Shown: piece by piece, positions 38,772 to 45,402 of the stretch
Layout of the letters: each line of letters opens with the position of its first letter
Numbering within the stretch: position 1 is the first letter of the stretch
Assembly (NCBI RefSeq): GCF_018860755.1
Contig: NZ_JAHKPW010000058.1
Coordinates: 149,714 to 201,805, forward strand
DNA: 52,092 nt
Source of the DNA: Colwellia sp. D2M02
Lineage (GTDB): Bacteria > Pseudomonadota > Gammaproteobacteria > Enterobacterales > Alteromonadaceae
Reading direction: 5' to 3'
Translations under genes and position numbers: made by a program
The notes under the pieces: generated by a model
Told to the model about the DNA's origin: nothing
Databases searched by the model: none
Seen by the model: only the letters and a program-made list of their open reading frames with translations

Positions 38772-38786
38772 TATCAGGAGTAAGTT

Positions 38787-39266
38787 TTGACTATTTATGA
38801 ATTTGTAAGTTCTTCCATTGCTCTGATTGCATCAATTATTTCTATCGTTGCTCTGGTGAGAACGAGAAAAAATACACACAGGTTAATTGAGTTAGAAGAG
38901 GTTCATGCAAGATTAAGTGAACGTCAACTACAGAAAATGGATGAACAAGATCAGCTAAATTTAAAGGCTAACGTAACAGTTAGTTTAGAAAGGACAGGTA
39001 GTCAAAATCGTTTTGTAGTTGAAAATTCTGGCCCCGCGACTGCTTCAAATATCCATTTTGCATTAGGGCAAGATAATCAGCACAATCCTTTGGTTTCTGG
39101 GGATTATGATAAAAAATCACCATACCCAGCACTAAATCGTAATGAAAGTTATTTCCTCCTCGCTAGTATCCCAAGGAAAGTTACGCAAATGGTTTATGAT
39201 ATTGATGTGCGTTGGTTAAACGAAGATGGCTCACAAACAAAACGTAAATATGCAGTATCAAGATGA
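38787..39266 (+). CDS. Cassette gene 1: unknown membrane-anchored protein
   Basis: A 159-residue protein with an N-terminal TM (about 5-25, SSSIALIASIISIVALV), a short charged helix (about 28-55) and a soluble beta-rich domain containing VENSGPATASNIHFAL. The start is TTG with AGGAG 6 bases before it; both lie just inside the cassette boundary. No family recognised. It shares layout and an N-x-G-x-GPA-like motif with cassette gene 3 (39964). Confidence 0.7.
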   Translation: MTIYEFVSSSIALIASIISIVALVRTRKNTHRLIELEEVHARLSERQLQKMDEQDQLNLKANVTVSLERTGSQNRFVVENSGPATASNIHFALGQDNQHNPLVSGDYDKKSPYPALNRNESYFLLASIPRKVTQMVYDIDVRWLNEDGSQTKRKYAVSR

Positions 39267-39270
39267 TACA

Positions 39271-39366
39271 TAACAAGAACTTCAAACGGAAAAAATACAG
39301 TTGGCTGTTTTCACTCCGTTTAACATCTTAGCCAACTATATTTTTCCGCTTAAGTAGGCGTTAGGT
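39271..39366 (+). repeat. attC1
   Basis: TAACAAG start, arms CAGTTGGCTG / TAGCCAACTA, outer arms ACGGAAAAA / TTTTTCCGC, end GCGTTAGGT. Confidence 0.92.
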
Positions 39367-39380
39367 TTTAAGGGAATTCT

Positions 39381-39818
39381 GTGGAAGTATCACTTCATCA
39401 AATTACAAAAGAAAACTACGAAGAAGTTTGTGAGTTAGATGTCACAAAAGAGCAACAGGATTATGTGGCTTGTAATATGTGGTCATTAGTTGAATCCCAA
39501 TTCAATGAAGGATATGAAACAAGAGCTATTTATGCTGATGCAGAACCTGTTGGCTTTTTTATGTGGGTAGAAGAGTCCAAAAGTAAAACTTCCATTTGGC
39601 GTTTTATGATTGATAAGGTACATCAACAAAAATCAATAGGTCGTACTGCGCTTAACTTAGCTTTAGCAGAGATAAAAAAATCTGTAAACTTACAAGAAAT
39701 CGAAATTTGTTATAATCCAAATAATCCTGTAGCTAAAGAGTTTTATTCCAGTTTCGGATTTTCTGAGGTTGGTATGGATGAAGATAATGAAGACATGCTA
39801 GCTGTTATCACGCTTTAA
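39381..39818 (+). CDS. Cassette gene 2: GNAT-family N-acetyltransferase
   Basis: A 145-residue acetyl-CoA-dependent acyltransferase. The core follows the GNAT order: VGFFMWVEE (beta-4), WRFMIDKVHQQKSIGRTALNLAL (motif A with Q-x-x-S-I-G-R-T) and NNPVAKEFYSSFGF (motif B). The sequence resembles spermidine/diamine acetyltransferases of the BltD/SpeG group, but the substrate cannot be assigned. GTG start with AAGGGAA upstream. GNAT genes are among the commonest cassette cargos. Confidence 0.85.
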   Translation: MEVSLHQITKENYEEVCELDVTKEQQDYVACNMWSLVESQFNEGYETRAIYADAEPVGFFMWVEESKSKTSIWRFMIDKVHQQKSIGRTALNLALAEIKKSVNLQEIEICYNPNNPVAKEFYSSFGFSEVGMDEDNEDMLAVITL

Positions 39819-39822
39819 AACC

Positions 39823-39921
39823 TAACAAGAAAATCAACTAGGACACGTAACAGTTGGCTACGTTTCGCTTCGCTCACAATTTTAGCCAACCATTACTTAG
39901 CCTGTTATTTAGGCGTTAACT
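39823..39921 (+). repeat. attC2
   Basis: TAACAAG start 5 bases after the stop of the GNAT gene; arms CAGTTGGCTA / TAGCCAAC; end GCGTTAACT. Confidence 0.92.
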
Positions 39922-39963
39922 GGCTTCGTGTTTGCCACCATTTTAGTTAAGGAATAATAAAGT

Positions 39964-40479
39964 ATGGATAGTATTAAGTGGTATAAATGCCCTGAGATGA
40001 TAGTTGCTTTATCTGCTCTTCTTATAGGGTTAGTTACCGCATTCACTTCAATTTATTCCGCATATGTTGATAGAGAATATGCCAGAGCATCAGTTTGGCC
40101 AAGGCTAGAGATATTCAGAAGTTTTAACACTAATTCATTTAGTTATGGCGTAAGTAATAATGGGACAGGTCCTGCTTTGATAAAATATGCAAAAGTTAAA
40201 GATGGTTCTAAATATATAAAAACATGGAAGGAAATAAAACCATTTCAGAATATTAGACAATCACATATTAGTAATCGCACGTTATCACCTCAAAACAGCA
40301 TTACTCCAGTTTCATATAAAGGAGATAATGCAAAAGCGCTTGTGGAAGCCGATACTTCAATAAGTATCGAACTTTGTTATTGCTCTATTTATGAAGAGTG
40401 TTGGGTCATTGATAGAAGTAATCGACCAACAGCGGTCGAGGCTTGTTTTATCGACAATAAGAAAATATTCCTACAATAA
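39964..40479 (+). CDS. Cassette gene 3: unknown membrane-anchored protein
   Basis: A 171-residue protein. One N-terminal TM (about 12-34, MIVALSALLIGLVTAFTSIYSAY), then RASVWPRLEIF and a beta-rich domain with VSNNGTGPALIKYAKVKDG. Four Cys lie near the C-terminus (ELCYCSIYEECW, EACF). GGAATAATAA precedes the ATG. No named family recognised; the TM-plus-NNGTGPA layout recurs in cassette gene 1 and suggests a shared fold. Confidence 0.7.
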   Translation: MDSIKWYKCPEMIVALSALLIGLVTAFTSIYSAYVDREYARASVWPRLEIFRSFNTNSFSYGVSNNGTGPALIKYAKVKDGSKYIKTWKEIKPFQNIRQSHISNRTLSPQNSITPVSYKGDNAKALVEADTSISIELCYCSIYEECWVIDRSNRPTAVEACFIDNKKIFLQ

Positions 40480-40488
40480 ACAGCCAGT

Positions 40489-40586
40489 TAACAAGCCATT
40501 CAAGCAGGACTTTTAACAGTTGGTTAGGTTCCGCTTCGCTTCACATTTTAACCAACAATTAAAAGCCTCTTAATGGGGCGTTAGGT
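40489..40586 (+). repeat. attC3
   Basis: TAACAAG start; arms CAGTTGGTTA / TAACCAAC, a compensated change from the GGCT/AGCC form; end GCGTTAGGT. Confidence 0.92.
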
Positions 40587-40598
40587 AACTTCAATATC

Positions 40599-41093
40599 AT
40601 GGATCGAAAGCAACAATTATTAACATCATTAAAAAGTGAGGATGACTTAGGTGTGGTTGTTAGATCACTTATTATAATTGAGCAATATATTAATGAAATC
40701 GTTGAGTCAGCAATGATTTCACCAGAATACTTTAGAAATATAAAGCTAGATTTCAGCTATAAAGTAAAATTAGCTCTTTCTATAGGGCTTGATCCAAATT
40801 TTGAAAAGATATTGTCAACTTTAGGCACTATCCGAAATGATTTTGCTCATAACTTAAGATCGGTGTTAGGTAAACAAGATGTAAATAACCTCTACCAAAA
40901 TTTATGTTCTAACGATAAAAAATTGCTGCAAGAAATATTTCAATATTTTAAAGCTAATATACCTGAATTTAAACAAGCTCAATTTCAGTCTATTTCGTCA
41001 AAAGATAAGTTTATTTTAATAGTTGTTTTCATCACTGGTACACTTAGTTCGGCGTGTGAACAGTTACCTAACAAGGCAATCAAGCAGGACTAA
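40599..41093 (+). CDS. Cassette gene 4: HEPN/MltR-like protein whose C-terminus is encoded by attC
   Basis: A 164-residue, largely helical protein. RNDFAH at residues 79-84 fits both the DUF4145/MltR group and the RX4-6H motif of HEPN RNases. SLIIIEQYINEIVESAM near the N-terminus matches the first helix of that group. A hydrophobic stretch (about 133-150, FILIVVFITGTLSSA) follows. The last eight residues (PNKAIKQD) are encoded inside attC4, where the stop lies 24 bases past the attC start. No Shine-Dalgarno is visible. It could be an RNase toxin or a regulator; no antitoxin partner is seen, which argues against a simple toxin. Confidence 0.65.
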   Translation: MDRKQQLLTSLKSEDDLGVVVRSLIIIEQYINEIVESAMISPEYFRNIKLDFSYKVKLALSIGLDPNFEKILSTLGTIRNDFAHNLRSVLGKQDVNNLYQNLCSNDKKLLQEIFQYFKANIPEFKQAQFQSISSKDKFILIVVFITGTLSSACEQLPNKAIKQD

Positions 41094-41165
41094 AAACAGT
41101 TGGCTCGCGCTCGTGCCTCGCTAATTTTAGCCAACAATTTTTAGCCTCTTATTGGGGCGTTAGAG
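41069..41165 (+). repeat. attC4
   Basis: TAACAAG start, overlapping the end of the HEPN-like gene; arms CAGTTGGCT / AGCCAAC; end GCGTTAGAG. Confidence 0.9.
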
Positions 41166-41175
41166 TATTTTCATC

Positions 41176-41733
41176 ATGAACCGTTATTTATCAATTGTAA
41201 TTTTAGTGTTTTTTTCTTCTTGCGCATCCGCTTCATGGAATGAACATTTCGTAAAGTATACCTGTTTGCCCGAACTAGGAATTTTTCAGATCGAACGATT
41301 ATCAGTAGAATCCCCTGATAATTTTCATGACTCTAAGGGTCTAAAGAAAAAAGCTATAGAAGACAATCTAACGAATAAGAATATATATAGCATTCGTAGT
41401 GGTAATCATAAGTTCACTTGCTCTATTTACAATCACAAAATCGATGTTGATTTTGTTCCTGAAAGTTATCGACATAACTGGATTGGTGGAAAAGTGTCTA
41501 TAAAAATTGGAGAACGACATCTGACAAAAGATTTGGATTTCTTTTCTTCGGTTCCTAGTTTAAGTAAGCTGAAAATAAATTTTAATCCATCTTCCCCATT
41601 AATTTATTATTCGAGTAATGTTTCATCTGAAAATGACATTTTTGGTTATGAAGAAAGCGAAATGAACTTAAGTAAAGATACTGTCATTACATATAAAGAC
41701 ATCGTCAATAAATACAAGAAGTCGTCGCAATAA
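41176..41733 (+). CDS. Cassette gene 5: unknown exported protein
   Basis: A 185-residue protein with a signal peptide (about 1-20, LSIVILVFFSSCASASW). SSCAS could also be read as a weak lipobox. The mature part has two Cys (YTCLPELG, FTCSIYNHK) and is beta-rich, with no recognised domain. Only 11 bases separate its ATG from attC4 and no clear ribosome site is visible. Confidence 0.65.
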   Translation: MNRYLSIVILVFFSSCASASWNEHFVKYTCLPELGIFQIERLSVESPDNFHDSKGLKKKAIEDNLTNKNIYSIRSGNHKFTCSIYNHKIDVDFVPESYRHNWIGGKVSIKIGERHLTKDLDFFSSVPSLSKLKINFNPSSPLIYYSSNVSSENDIFGYEESEMNLSKDTVITYKDIVNKYKKSSQ

Positions 41734-41738
41734 TACTC

Positions 41739-41831
41739 TAACAAGTTGCTTAAACGGACACAAACAGCTGGCTGTGCTCGTTCCTCGCTATTATAGCCAG
41801 CCATTTTTAGCCGCTTAGCAAAGCGTTATGC
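41739..41831 (+). repeat. attC5
   Basis: TAACAAG start; arms CAGCTGGCT / AGCCAGC, showing a paired T-to-C and A-to-G change against the other sites; end GCGTTATGC. Confidence 0.92.
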
Positions 41832-42210
41832 GTCAGATGTGAATTCGATTAAATTTATTTGCTGTTTTTGGCGTTTTATAAATATTATTGCGCTTGTTGC
41901 CTTTTCTTTATCTTGGTAGCTTACGTGCGATAATTCTGTTTCAGCTTTTGGTTAAACAGTTTTTCGCCAAAATAGGGCGGTTATAAAAGTCACTGTAATT
42001 GAGTGGCTAAAAATTCACGGTTTTGTGTGTCGCACTGAGGTGTTTTTTACTTCTGTTTTTGCTGTCACGAAATCTTATATACGTTGTGCTGCTTGTGGTC
42101 ATTGCTACCAGTCGCATAACAAGGTGCTTAAAAGGACTAAAACAGTTTGCTCGTTTTTTGCAAAGCAACGCAAAAAAGCCAGCCAACCATTTTAGCCTCT
42201 TAGCAAAGCG
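41826..42210 (+). other. Cassette 6: 385-bp cassette with no convincing gene, copy A
   Basis: Runs from the cut point of attC5 to that of attC6. It is a near-duplicate (roughly 85-90% by eye) of 46128-46512, exactly the same length with no net gap. A frame open in both copies (from about 41980) has no start codon in this copy, and differences there are mostly amino-acid changing, so coding is doubtful. It may carry a promoter or small RNA, or be a selfish spacer cassette. Confidence 0.7.
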
Positions 42211-42216
42211 TTATGT
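42117..42216 (+). repeat. attC6
   Basis: TAACAAG start; an unusual centre with TTTTTTGC / GCAAAAAA forming an extra hairpin; end GCGTTATGT. Same type as attC10. Confidence 0.88.
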
Positions 42217-42393
42217 TTACAAGTGAATTCTGCGGAAGCTTCATATTTAATCGAATATTTAAAAAGTGTTTCAAATAAGCTCTAGTCCAACTCTGTTATC
42301 CATTAACGACGATTAAATAACTTTTACTAAAGATCTTAGAAAATTTGATAAAGAGGCATTTCTTGCAGTTATGTAAATAACTGTACTAAATCA

Positions 42394-42422
42394 TTGACAT
42401 AGGTATTTAAGAGTAATACATT
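42394..42422 (+). promoter_or_regulatory. Promoter-like sequence for the retron-like RNA
   Basis: TTGACA at 42394-42399, 17 bases, then TACATT at 42417-42422. The -35 is a perfect sigma-70 match and the -10 matches at four of six positions. The first hairpin of the structured region begins 9 bases further on. Confidence 0.65.
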
Positions 42423-42428
42423 ACCTGT

Positions 42429-42735
42429 GCACAAGCGTATCGCTTGTTTATTGCAGCCAACTTAAAATGCTCCAGGTTTTGCCTTAATTGGCGGTTCTTA
42501 GGAACCTATGCGCTCGAAGTTCAGGGTCGCCAACCCCAAGGACTACGGTAGTTTCCCTTCGGTCACTACCTTGCCTTGAGGCAGGCGGTCGCACTTTCAG
42601 TGCTCTGGATATACTGACTTTAAAAATACAAGCTGCTGCTGAGAGTTAGTTGGTGTAGATAATAGTATTTTTATTTGCTTAGGCAAAATAGGTCTTAGGA
42701 CTAAGTCAGTATCCATTTCCTAATGGATTTGTGGA
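42429..42735 (+). ncRNA. Candidate retron msr-msd RNA upstream of the reverse transcriptase gene
   Basis: Hairpins in order: ACAAGCG-TAT-CGCTTGT (42431-42447), GGTTC-TTAG-GAACC (42493-42506), GGTAGT/ACTACC (42547-42570), TGCC-TTGA-GGCA (42572-42583), GCACT-TTC-AGTGC (42591-42603). A long stem TGGATATACTGACTT (42606-42620) against AAGTCAGTATCCA (42703-42715) then encloses TAAAAATAC/GTATTTTTA (42621-42629, 42665-42673) and TTTGC-TTAG-GCAAA (42674-42687). The last 110 bases are msd-like; the earlier small hairpins are msr-like. A possible a1/a2 pair is CACAA (42430-42434) with TTGTG (42729-42733), but it is short and competes with the first hairpin. The priming G is not assigned. Location directly before the reverse transcriptase gene is as in retrons. 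Confidence 0.6.
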
Positions 42736-42739
42736 TAAT

Positions 42740-43912
42740 ATGGATATACCAAAGTACAACCATCCCCCATTTGTCGAATTAGACAAATTATGTAAAATGC
42801 TCCGAATTTCAAGAACTGAACTTGAAAATATATTATCTTCTCCTTCCGATGTTAGATATAAAGACCCAAAAACTACTGCTTATAAGAAAGACGGTTCTAT
42901 AAGGAAGATAAAATGTCCTTTAAAAGAATTAAGAAGTATTCAGGAAAAAATTAATAATAATATTTTTAAAACTGGATTCTATTGGCCTAAATATCTGTTT
43001 GGTTCAATTCCTAAAAAAGCGGCTTTATCAAATCGGGATTATGTGTCTTGTGTAAGTTTGCATTGTCGCGCTAAAAGCATTTGTAAGATTGATATTTCAA
43101 ACTTTTTTGATAATGTTCATATATCTCTGGTTAAAAGTGTGTTTAAAAACTTATGCCACTTTTCTGATGAAGTTACCGACGTTTTGGCTGACCTGTGTTG
43201 TTATAACGATTTTTTAGTTCAGGGGGCTTTAACTTCTAGTTATTTAGCGACGCTAATACTATGGGATAAAGAGCCTGAACTAGTAGAGAACTTAAAGAAG
43301 AAAGGCTTAGTTTATACAAGGCTTGTAGATGACATCACCATTTCCTCAAGGATATCTAATTATAATTTTGATATAGCTACAAAGAGAGTTGAGGTAATGT
43401 TACTTGAGAAAGACTTACCCATAAATAAGAGTAAATATGAATATAACTACCTTTCAATTGAACCACTGACAGTTCATGGATTAAGAGTCTCATTTGATAA
43501 GCCTAAACTGCCCAAGCATGAAAGTAGTAATATAAGAGCGTCAGTTAAAAATTTAGAAAATTTAGCTCAATTAGATAGTGCAAGAACAAAAATGTGGTTT
43601 AGAACTGATTATAATCGGTGCATGGGTAGAGTTAATAAACTTGCTAGAGTTAAAAATCAAAAACACCAAGCGCTGGTAGAAAGATTAAAGGTTATAGAGC
43701 CTCTTCCCTCAATAAATGATATTAAATATGCAAGGCTACGCCTTAAAAATCTAGAAGCAGACTACTCAACAAAGAAAAAAACATTTAACTATAAGAAACG
43801 TTATTACAAATTAAATCAAAGAATACATTTAATTAGTAAAACCTATCCAGATGTAGCTAAAAAAATCCGTGAATCTCTCAAGGAAGTTCCCCCCGATGAA
43901 AAACCCATTTAA
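42740..43912 (+). CDS. Cassette gene 7a: retron-type reverse transcriptase
   Basis: A 390-residue reverse transcriptase with no fused domain. Fingers motif SIRKIKCPLKELRSIQEKIN is as in retron enzymes; motif A is KIDISNFFDNV with catalytic Asp118; motif B QGALTSSYLATL starts at Gln161; motif C is YTRLVDDITISS with Asp197-Asp198. Retron enzymes usually read YTRYADDLTFS, so the Y-A is replaced by L-V. The retron Y-region VTG appears as V245-H246-G247 in TVHGLRVSF. There is no maturase or endonuclease domain, which argues against a group II intron. The C-terminal 100 residues are Lys/Arg-rich. ATG 42740 is used; GTG 42731 is in frame. It would copy the upstream RNA into msDNA. The gene overlaps the effector gene by 17 bases. 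Confidence 0.88.
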   Translation: MDIPKYNHPPFVELDKLCKMLRISRTELENILSSPSDVRYKDPKTTAYKKDGSIRKIKCPLKELRSIQEKINNNIFKTGFYWPKYLFGSIPKKAALSNRDYVSCVSLHCRAKSICKIDISNFFDNVHISLVKSVFKNLCHFSDEVTDVLADLCCYNDFLVQGALTSSYLATLILWDKEPELVENLKKKGLVYTRLVDDITISSRISNYNFDIATKRVEVMLLEKDLPINKSKYEYNYLSIEPLTVHGLRVSFDKPKLPKHESSNIRASVKNLENLAQLDSARTKMWFRTDYNRCMGRVNKLARVKNQKHQALVERLKVIEPLPSINDIKYARLRLKNLEADYSTKKKTFNYKKRYYKLNQRIHLISKTYPDVAKKIRESLKEVPPDEKPI

Positions 43913-44663
43913 AACTCAAACATTTGGACGAATAAGAGAATTTATAGGTGGAATAAGTTGGCACCTTAAAGCTCCATTGATATTTATTTTACTGATTTTG
44001 TTTTATGTAATAACGCTAATCATCGTAGAATTTACTACTGATGATAATTTAGTTTGGGCGTTTTGTATGAGCGAAAACTGCCTTGCGTTTATAAATACTC
44101 GATTTACAAACACGTTATCACTCATTGATTGGGTGCTAAAAGTTGGAGCAATATGGTTTGCGCTTGGCTCTTTTATTTTGGGGATTAGAACATTCGATTT
44201 AGCTCAAAAAAATAGTATAACTAATAACCATATCAACAATTTTAAATCTTTCTGTGATTATATTAATGTTGAGATAAATAACTACCAGTATCTAAAAAGT
44301 AATAAAATTGACCTGTATAAACTTTATGATTTAGCTTTTCCGAAATCAAAAGAGGGTGTACTGAGTGATTTTGATGGCTACGAAATAAAACTGAAAGATT
44401 GTCGAAGCCAATTAATAAATTCAGCAAAGATCTTTAAAAAACAACCTAAAGGCAATGTTAATAATTTTGATTATGAAAAGCACCAAGCAGCTTTGATCTC
44501 CAAATTAGAAAAATTTGGGATAGAACTTTCACACTTACATAGAAATGATTTCTATTTTATAGAAGATGACATCATCCGGTTCATTGATATGGTAACTCAA
44601 ACATTTACAACTATTGCTGATAGACCTGTTTTATTAGGTTCAATCAATAGGCACTATAGATAG
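43896..44663 (+). CDS. Cassette gene 7b: two-TM protein, probable Ec48-like retron effector
   Basis: A 255-residue inner-membrane protein. TM1 about 26-45 (APLIFILLILFYVITLIIVEF) and TM2 about 77-97 (DWVLKVGAIWFALGSFILGI) enclose a roughly 30-residue loop with two Cys. About 155 residues of helical cytoplasmic domain follow. ATG 43896 is chosen because AGGAAG lies 9 bases upstream; the start lies inside the reverse transcriptase gene, giving translational coupling. Size, topology and position fit the Ec48-type retron effector membrane proteins, which damage the inner membrane when phage inhibits RecBCD. The homology is from layout and general resemblance, not a computed alignment. Confidence 0.65.
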   Translation: MKNPFKTQTFGRIREFIGGISWHLKAPLIFILLILFYVITLIIVEFTTDDNLVWAFCMSENCLAFINTRFTNTLSLIDWVLKVGAIWFALGSFILGIRTFDLAQKNSITNNHINNFKSFCDYINVEINNYQYLKSNKIDLYKLYDLAFPKSKEGVLSDFDGYEIKLKDCRSQLINSAKIFKKQPKGNVNNFDYEKHQAALISKLEKFGIELSHLHRNDFYFIEDDIIRFIDMVTQTFTTIADRPVLLGSINRHYR

Positions 44664-44757
44664 CTTGAAATAATGCATTTAAAATGCTTGATTCTATATG
44701 TAATCAATTAGTGTCGATAGTTCCTTTTCTAGCAACTTTGTTTGCCCAATGTAAACA

Positions 44758-44853
44758 TAACAAGTCACTCAAAAGGACAAAAAACAGTTGGTTTTTGCTC
44801 CTTCGTCGCTTATTTTAACCAACTATTTTTTGCCTCTTAGTGAGGCGTTATGT
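44758..44853 (+). repeat. attC7
   Basis: TAACAAG start; arms CAGTTGGTTT / TTAACCAAC; loop region GCTCCTTCGTCGCTTA shared with attC8, 12 and 13; end GCGTTATGT. Confidence 0.92.
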
Positions 44854-44867
44854 TTCAAGGAGTCGAA

Positions 44868-45269
44868 ATGAAGTGTCCAGTCGATGGAGATGTTTTAAGC
44901 GCCGAAAAAGCCGAAGCTCATACTGGTTATGGTTGCGCATCATGCAAAGGTTCATGGCTACCAAAAAGCTATATTGATTCAATTCAATATACAAAAGAGT
45001 TTGATCCCCATAAATTCTTTAGTACATTAAAAAGCTCAGGGCATGATGCTACCAATTCTAAATGCCCAGTGAATTGTGGTGTTTTAAGTTCTATAAGTGA
45101 TTTTAATGGTATTAGTTATTGTCCTTCTTGTTTAGGGGTTTGGTTCGAGTCCAAAGCTTTAAAGAATATGCTTAATAACTACCAAACTAAAAGAGAAGAT
45201 GCAGCTTTTGCTGATATTCCAAATGCATCAGTAGGTATCTTTGATTTATTAGGTGCTTTGTTCAAATAG
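44868..45269 (+). CDS. Cassette gene 8: double zinc-ribbon (TFIIB-type) protein
   Basis: A 133-residue soluble protein with two copies of the zf-TFIIB-like unit: MKCPVDG ... GCASCKGSWLPKSYID and KCPVNCG ... YCPSCLGVWFESKAL. Each has the CP...CxxC...W pattern of small bacterial zinc ribbons. The start at 44868 is set by AAGGAG 6 bases upstream; an ATG at the cassette boundary (44850) is in frame but has no ribosome site. Function unknown; nucleic-acid or protein binding is possible. Confidence 0.8.
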   Translation: MKCPVDGDVLSAEKAEAHTGYGCASCKGSWLPKSYIDSIQYTKEFDPHKFFSTLKSSGHDATNSKCPVNCGVLSSISDFNGISYCPSCLGVWFESKALKNMLNNYQTKREDAAFADIPNASVGIFDLLGALFK

Positions 45270-45274
45270 AAACA

Positions 45275-45371
45275 TAACAAGAAATTAAACAAGGACAAAA
45301 AACAGTTGGCTTTTGCTCCTTCGTCGCTTATTTTAGCCAACAATTTTTTGCCTGTTAATTAGGCGTTATGC
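45275..45371 (+). repeat. attC8
   Basis: TAACAAG start; arms CAGTTGGCTT / TTAGCCAAC; end GCGTTATGC. Confidence 0.92.
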
Positions 45372-45402
45372 TTATCTAGGTTTAAGAGTTATACGAAAAG
45401 TT

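Larger units (their letters stand above)
42211..44847 (+). mobile_element. Cassette 7: 2.6-kb retron-like cassette (structured RNA, reverse transcriptase, two-TM effector)
   Basis: One cassette bounded by attC6 and attC7. It has a promoter-like sequence, about 300 bases of hairpin-rich untranslated sequence, a retron-type reverse transcriptase gene and an overlapping gene for a two-TM protein. Retrons are defined by an RNA (msr-msd), a reverse transcriptase and an effector; the two-TM effector is the arrangement known from retron Ec48. Carriage of the whole set as one integron cassette is the inference. Confidence 0.7.

Noticed and set aside
42023-42226. 67-codon open frame in the geneless cassette, copy A
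   Set aside because: It runs into attC6, is not open in the duplicate at 46128-46512, and has no ribosome site.
42740-43912. Reverse transcriptase as part of a group II intron or retrotransposon
   Set aside because: There is no maturase (X) or endonuclease domain, no intron domain V-like sequence and no terminal repeats, and the YTR-x-x-DD-I/L-T signature is retron-like. A non-retron defence reverse transcriptase remains a weaker alternative.
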